The notes under the pieces: generated by a model
Told to the model about the DNA's origin: nothing
Database searches by the model: none
Seen by the model: the letters and a program-made list of their open reading frames with translations, nothing else
In this document: one piece after another, positions 31,800 through 35,511 of the stretch
How the letters are laid out: the number at the start of each line of letters is the position of its first letter
How positions within the stretch are numbered: the stretch's first letter is position 1
From: an uncultured Ignatzschineria sp.
GTDB taxonomy: Bacteria > Pseudomonadota > Gammaproteobacteria > Cardiobacteriales > Wohlfahrtiimonadaceae
Direction of reading: 5' to 3'
Length of the DNA: 35,511 nucleotides
Assembly: GCA_947632245.1 (NCBI GenBank)
Contig: CANRON010000007.1
Coordinates: forward strand, 1-35,511
Translations under genes and position numbers: made by a program

Positions 31800-31982
31800 A
31801 TTAATTAGTCCTCAATGCAAATTCGGTTGATTCGATTACCCTGCTGATGAATACTTTGCTAAAAGTAGGCAGGCTCTAGATAAATAAGGTACGATTATAG
31901 CAATTAATGATCTTCAATGATTAAATATTTAGAAAATTTTTATAACCCTTAAATTGAAACGAAACCTTTGAGGAATAACGGA

Positions 31983-32732
31983 ATGAGTCTTAAAAAACGC
32001 TTTGTTGCCGGTAACTGGAAAATGAATGGTTCACTTGCGAAAAATCGTGAACTTTTGAACGCTTTAATAGAGATGGTAAAAGATGCTGACTCTGATATCG
32101 TCGTATTTCCACCGGCTATTTATGTCCAGCAAGTGGCATCAATTGTCGAGGGTACCAATATTAAAGTCGGTATTCAAAATGTGTCAGCTGAGCCCAAGGG
32201 GGCATTTACCGGAGAAATTTCGATACCAATGGCGCAAGACTTTGGATGTGACTATATTTTGATTGGTCATTCTGAGCGCCGAACCCTCTTTGGTGAAACA
32301 GATGCAGATGTTGCGAAGAAAATGCAAGCGGTTGTAGCTGCGGGATTAGTGCCCGTTATCTGTGTGGGTGAAACGTTGGAAGAGCGAGAGTCAGGGCAAA
32401 CAAACGCGGTGATTGAAATGCAATTAGTATCAGTCATTGATGCAATTGGAATCAGTGCCTTTGAAAATGCAGTAATTGCTTATGAACCTGTTTGGGCAAT
32501 TGGCACAGGAAAGACTGCGACACCTGAGGAAGCGGATCAAGTTCATGACTTTATTCACTGTACATTAAAAAAATACAGTGATAACATATCTGACCTTGTA
32601 AGGGTTGTTTATGGTGGGAGCGTGAATGCTTCTAATGTAGATACACTCTTTGAGAAAAAGAATATTGATGGGGCTCTCGTTGGAGGCGCATCGTTAGAGG
32701 CTGAAGGATTTATGAAGATCGCTTTGGCGTAA
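31983..32732 (+). CDS. tpiA: triosephosphate isomerase
   Basis: AGNWKMNGS, IGHSERRTLFGE, AYEPVWAIGTGKTATPE, VYGGSVNASN; start at 31983 with AGGA SD preferred to 31968. Confidence 0.97.
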   Translation: MSLKKRFVAGNWKMNGSLAKNRELLNALIEMVKDADSDIVVFPPAIYVQQVASIVEGTNIKVGIQNVSAEPKGAFTGEISIPMAQDFGCDYILIGHSERRTLFGETDADVAKKMQAVVAAGLVPVICVGETLEERESGQTNAVIEMQLVSVIDAIGISAFENAVIAYEPVWAIGTGKTATPEEADQVHDFIHCTLKKYSDNISDLVRVVYGGSVNASNVDTLFEKKNIDGALVGGASLEAEGFMKIALA

Positions 32733-32760
32733 TTGATTTAATAAAGTTGAGAAGAAAAGA

Positions 32761-33072
32761 ATGTTTGATAATCTGATTTATGTTCTTCATATTGCAATCT
32801 GTCTTATTATTATTGCGCTAGTATTAGTGCAGCAAGGTAAGGGCGCCAATATTGGTGCGACTTTTGGACAGGGCGCATCAGGTACTGTTTTTGGTGCTGC
32901 GGGTAAAGCAAACTTTCTTGCGCGTCTCACTAAGTGGATGGTTGTACTATTTTTTATCACAAGTCTTGTAATGATGTTTAATTCAGGTAAGATTACCGCA
33001 TCAAATAGTGTGATAGATTCACTACCAACTCAGGAAGTTCCGGTTATTGGTGGCGCACCTACAACTAAGTAG
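32761..33072 (+). CDS. secG: preprotein translocase subunit SecG
   Basis: LIIIALVLVQQGKGANIGATFGQGASGTVFGAAGKANFLARLTK; adjacent tpiA. Confidence 0.96.
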   Translation: MFDNLIYVLHIAICLIIIALVLVQQGKGANIGATFGQGASGTVFGAAGKANFLARLTKWMVVLFFITSLVMMFNSGKITASNSVIDSLPTQEVPVIGGAPTTK

Positions 33073-33108
33073 GTTTCAAATCAAATTACAACTATAATGA
33101 TTAAGTAT

Positions 33109-33193
33109 GCCGGCGTGGTGGAATTGGTAGACACGCTACCTTGAGGTGGTAGTGCGTAACTGCGTCCCAGTTCAAATCTGGGCGTCGGTACCA
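33109..33193 (+). tRNA. tRNA-Leu (anticodon GAG), copy 1
   Basis: 85-nt cloverleaf GCCGGCG...CGTCGGT-A-CCA with encoded CCA; anticodon stem CTACC-TTGAGGT-GGTAG; GTTCAAATC T-loop. Confidence 0.95.
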
Positions 33194-33202
33194 TACAAAA
33201 GG

Positions 33203-33233
33203 CCCTAGTTCTTATGAACTAGGGTTTTATTTT
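33203..33233 (+). terminator. Rho-independent terminator after tRNA-Leu copy 1
   Basis: CCCTAGTTC-TTAT-GAACTAGGG followed by TTTTATTTT. Confidence 0.9.
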
Positions 33234-33616
33234 GCGTGTAATATGTTGATTAAGGTTGTTTGTGCAGTCCGTTACAATACTGCTTTATTGTAATTATTGC
33301 CGTTGTTCAATACTCTATTATTGATAGTGTTTCTTAAGTTTGAATACCCACACAAAGCGTATTCGTAATATTTCGCAATATTCATATCGATTTATGTTGA
33401 GTAGGAGATAGATGGCATTAAGAAATGCATCAGGTTCTTTAGGGGGAATATGAGTGAGTGTTTCTCTAATCTTGGGGGTTTTATCTGTTTATATTAATCG
33501 GGCAATCATCGGGTCACTGAATGAAGGGTTAATCTATATCTCCTTGTTATCCTTGAGGGATAAGTAGCTGCAATAAATAAGTTGTTAAAGAAGTGTATTT
33601 TTTTTTGTCATATGCT

Positions 33617-33645
33617 TGTCATGATGAAGGTTTGATTGTACTATT
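33617..33645 (+). promoter_or_regulatory. sigma-70-type promoter for second tRNA-Leu
   Basis: TTGTCA (33617-33622), 17-nt spacer, TACTAT (33640-33645); tRNA begins ~50 nt downstream. Confidence 0.6.
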
Positions 33646-33696
33646 GTCTACCTTGATTCAGCGATCTTCTAGTAAGCAAGCTTTTCAAGATGATAT

Positions 33697-33781
33697 GCCG
33701 GCGTGGTGGAATTGGTAGACACGCTACCTTGAGGTGGTAGTGCGTAACTGCGTCCCAGTTCAAATCTGGGCGTCGGTACCA
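33697..33781 (+). tRNA. tRNA-Leu (anticodon GAG), copy 2, identical to copy 1
   Basis: Same 85-nt sequence as 33109-33193, including CCA. Confidence 0.95.
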
Positions 33782-33791
33782 TATTAGCATA

Positions 33792-33820
33792 GCCCTAGTT
33801 CTTATGAACTAGGGCTTTTT
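33792..33820 (+). terminator. Rho-independent terminator after tRNA-Leu copy 2
   Basis: GCCCTAGTTC-TTAT-GAACTAGGGC followed by TTTTT; core stem-loop identical to the copy 1 terminator. Confidence 0.9.
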
Positions 33821-33986
33821 GCTGTCCCTAACTATTCATTGGGGTGAACTGAATCAATATGCATACGTTGCGTGGAAGCGTGTTGAGCCGTTCTCAATGA
33901 TGTGTTCCTTTTTAGCTATTTGCTCCCCTATCTTTAGAGTTATTGGCGGAAGGTTGGCAGCAGTGGCTAAAAATGAGGGGGAGTGA

Positions 33987-35138
33987 ATGGATGAGAGGAT
34001 TAAAGATGTTGTTTTAGAGGGATCATCACGTAAGCAGAATGATCATAATCGATTAAGTCGAGGTAATCCTCACAATAGCGTATATCGGTATCAGCGGATA
34101 AAGTTAAAGTGGAAAGATCGTTATTTTTTTACAGAGCAGATGGCGATGTTATTAGATGCGGGCGTTGTGATGCTTCCGGCGTTAGAGTTGTTAGAGAAAA
34201 ATGCAAAAGGGCGGTTGCTTAAATTATTCCTGCGGATTTTGCGAGAGAATGTTGTCAAAGGGCACTCTATCTCTTTTACCTTAACGTTATTTAAAGGATC
34301 TTTTACGGATCTGTATATTGCGATGGTACGGATAGGGGAGGAGTCGGGGCAATTACCGCAGATGTTGATTTATCTCGCGCAAATGGAAGAAGCACGGCAA
34401 GCGGCACGCAAATCTATTCAAAAAGCGATTATATATCCCTTGATGGTGTTGATAGTCGCGGTAAGTATTGTGATTTTCATCATGATTGCGGTAGTGCCCA
34501 CTTTTGAATCACTTTACAGCTCAAGTCGGATGGAGCTTCCGATTTTAACGCAAAAGGTGATGGCTGTTTCGGCTTTTATAGCGAGTCGTCAGGGTATTTA
34601 CTTCGGTGTGAGCGTGTTAGTTTCAATATTTTTGCTAAAAAGTATGTATAGAAGATCTGTAACGATAAGGTACTCTTTCGATCGTTTTATGTTAAATACC
34701 CCGCTTTTTGGTGATATTTTACGTCATGACTTTAATGCAAAAACAAGTGATATCTTGGCGATAATGTTAAAGTCAGGCGTGCCGTTAGTCAAGAGTCTTA
34801 CTTTATATGAAGCGAGTGTTGTCAATAGTGATCTTCGAAATAGACTACAAGGCATGCGCATGGCGCTCACCCAGGGTCAGTCACTTTTCCATACGGCGCA
34901 AAGTTCAGGTGCTTTTACGGAAGTTTTTCTGACGTTGGTATCAGTCGGAGAGATGAGTGGTGGATTGGAATCAGTGTTAGAGAAGTCAGGGCATTATCAT
35001 CGTGATTTGGTTGAGAGACGGGTTACTTTACTCATTTCGTTGATTGATCCTTTATCGCTTGTTTTCATTGGGGGAATTGTTGGCGTTATTCTTATCGCTT
35101 TATATCTCCCCATGTTTAGTATGGGCATGACGCTATGA
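33987..35138 (+). CDS. pilC: type IV pilus inner-membrane platform protein PilC (GspF family)
   Basis: Two T2SSF-like repeats (MAMLLDAGVVMLPALELL...; ILAIMLKSGVPLVKSLTLYE...), MVRIGEESGQL / LVSVGEMSGGLESVL. Confidence 0.9.
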   Translation: MDERIKDVVLEGSSRKQNDHNRLSRGNPHNSVYRYQRIKLKWKDRYFFTEQMAMLLDAGVVMLPALELLEKNAKGRLLKLFLRILRENVVKGHSISFTLTLFKGSFTDLYIAMVRIGEESGQLPQMLIYLAQMEEARQAARKSIQKAIIYPLMVLIVAVSIVIFIMIAVVPTFESLYSSSRMELPILTQKVMAVSAFIASRQGIYFGVSVLVSIFLLKSMYRRSVTIRYSFDRFMLNTPLFGDILRHDFNAKTSDILAIMLKSGVPLVKSLTLYEASVVNSDLRNRLQGMRMALTQGQSLFHTAQSSGAFTEVFLTLVSVGEMSGGLESVLEKSGHYHRDLVERRVTLLISLIDPLSLVFIGGIVGVILIALYLPMFSMGMTL

Positions 35139-35511
35139 TCGAAGCGAGCGATCTTTTTAACATTTTGTTGATATCGAGCTTACTTCCGATAATGCTTATT
35201 TTAATTTACCATTTTTTGTGGTTTTCGCGCATTGGTTATTTGCAGTGTGAAGTACAAGATCAATACTTTGGCGCGCAATTGAGGGCATGGTTCTTAATTT
35301 TGATCGGAATTTTTCAAAATAAATCTTTGTTAGAATTTGGTTCTGTGCAATGTGTTGTGATTGAGAGAAGAAGAAAAGCGCTGAGGTTGGCCGGTATCAT
35401 CTATGGGGGGTTATGGGGGCTGTTTTTCCTGGTGCTCTATTTTGCGGACGTTTTAGATTTTAAAGTCTCCGCGCAAGATTTATTATTAATACTACTTGTG
35501 ATGCCACTGAT
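35135..35511 (+). CDS. partial ORF running off the window; membrane protein in the pilD (prepilin peptidase) position
   Basis: ATG overlaps the pilC stop (ATGA); translates MIEASDLFNILLISSLLPIMLILIYHFLWFSRIGYLQCEV... with no stop to window end; hydrophobic; pilD assignment rests on position only. Confidence 0.55.
   Translation, partial: MIEASDLFNILLISSLLPIMLILIYHFLWFSRIGYLQCEVQDQYFGAQLRAWFLILIGIFQNKSLLEFGSVQCVVIERRRKALRLAGIIYGGLWGLFFLVLYFADVLDFKVSAQDLLLILLVMPL

Noticed and set aside
33109-33781. Integrated mobile element bounded by the duplicated tRNA-Leu
   Set aside because: Genomic islands often use tRNA 3' ends as att sites, but here the whole tRNA plus terminator is duplicated and only ~500 bp with no integrase lies between.
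1-35511. CRISPR array, transposase, integrase, prophage, toxin-antitoxin or defence genes
   Set aside because: Looked for spaced repeats, IS ends and relevant proteins in the ORF track; none found. The window is conserved housekeeping content.

Overview
The window reads as a compact gammaproteobacterial chromosome segment of moderately low GC. It may come from a Wohlfahrtiimonas/Ignatzschineria-like lineage, but that is an inference from gene content and style only. Almost all coding capacity is recognisable housekeeping: uvrA, an S41/Ctp protease, gpmI, tatA-tatB, cmoA-cmoB, a DUF485-actP-type acetate symporter pair, ybeY, phoH, pilB, rsuA, rsmC, a DJ-1/PfpI protein, pckA, a contiguous shape operon (mreB-mreC-mreD-mrdA-rodA-mltB-rlpA-dacC), tpiA-secG, two identical tRNA-Leu(GAG) genes, pilC, and a partial ORF in the expected pilD position. 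I see no CRISPR array, transposon, prophage, toxin-antitoxin or defence island, and no convincing novel multi-gene system. The places most worth a second look are: the ~770-bp intergenic region 11117-11886 (palindrome, FNR/ANR-like box, leucine-rich micro-ORF with a consensus Shine-Dalgarno, IR over a -35 box); the duplicated tRNA-Leu(GAG)-terminator unit, whose second copy has its own promoter; tatAB without an adjacent tatC; pilB separated from pilC by 16 kb; a hairpin between mreB and mreC; and a perfect 17-bp palindrome in the gpmI/tatA divergent region. All calls come from reading the sequence; no database search was possible.
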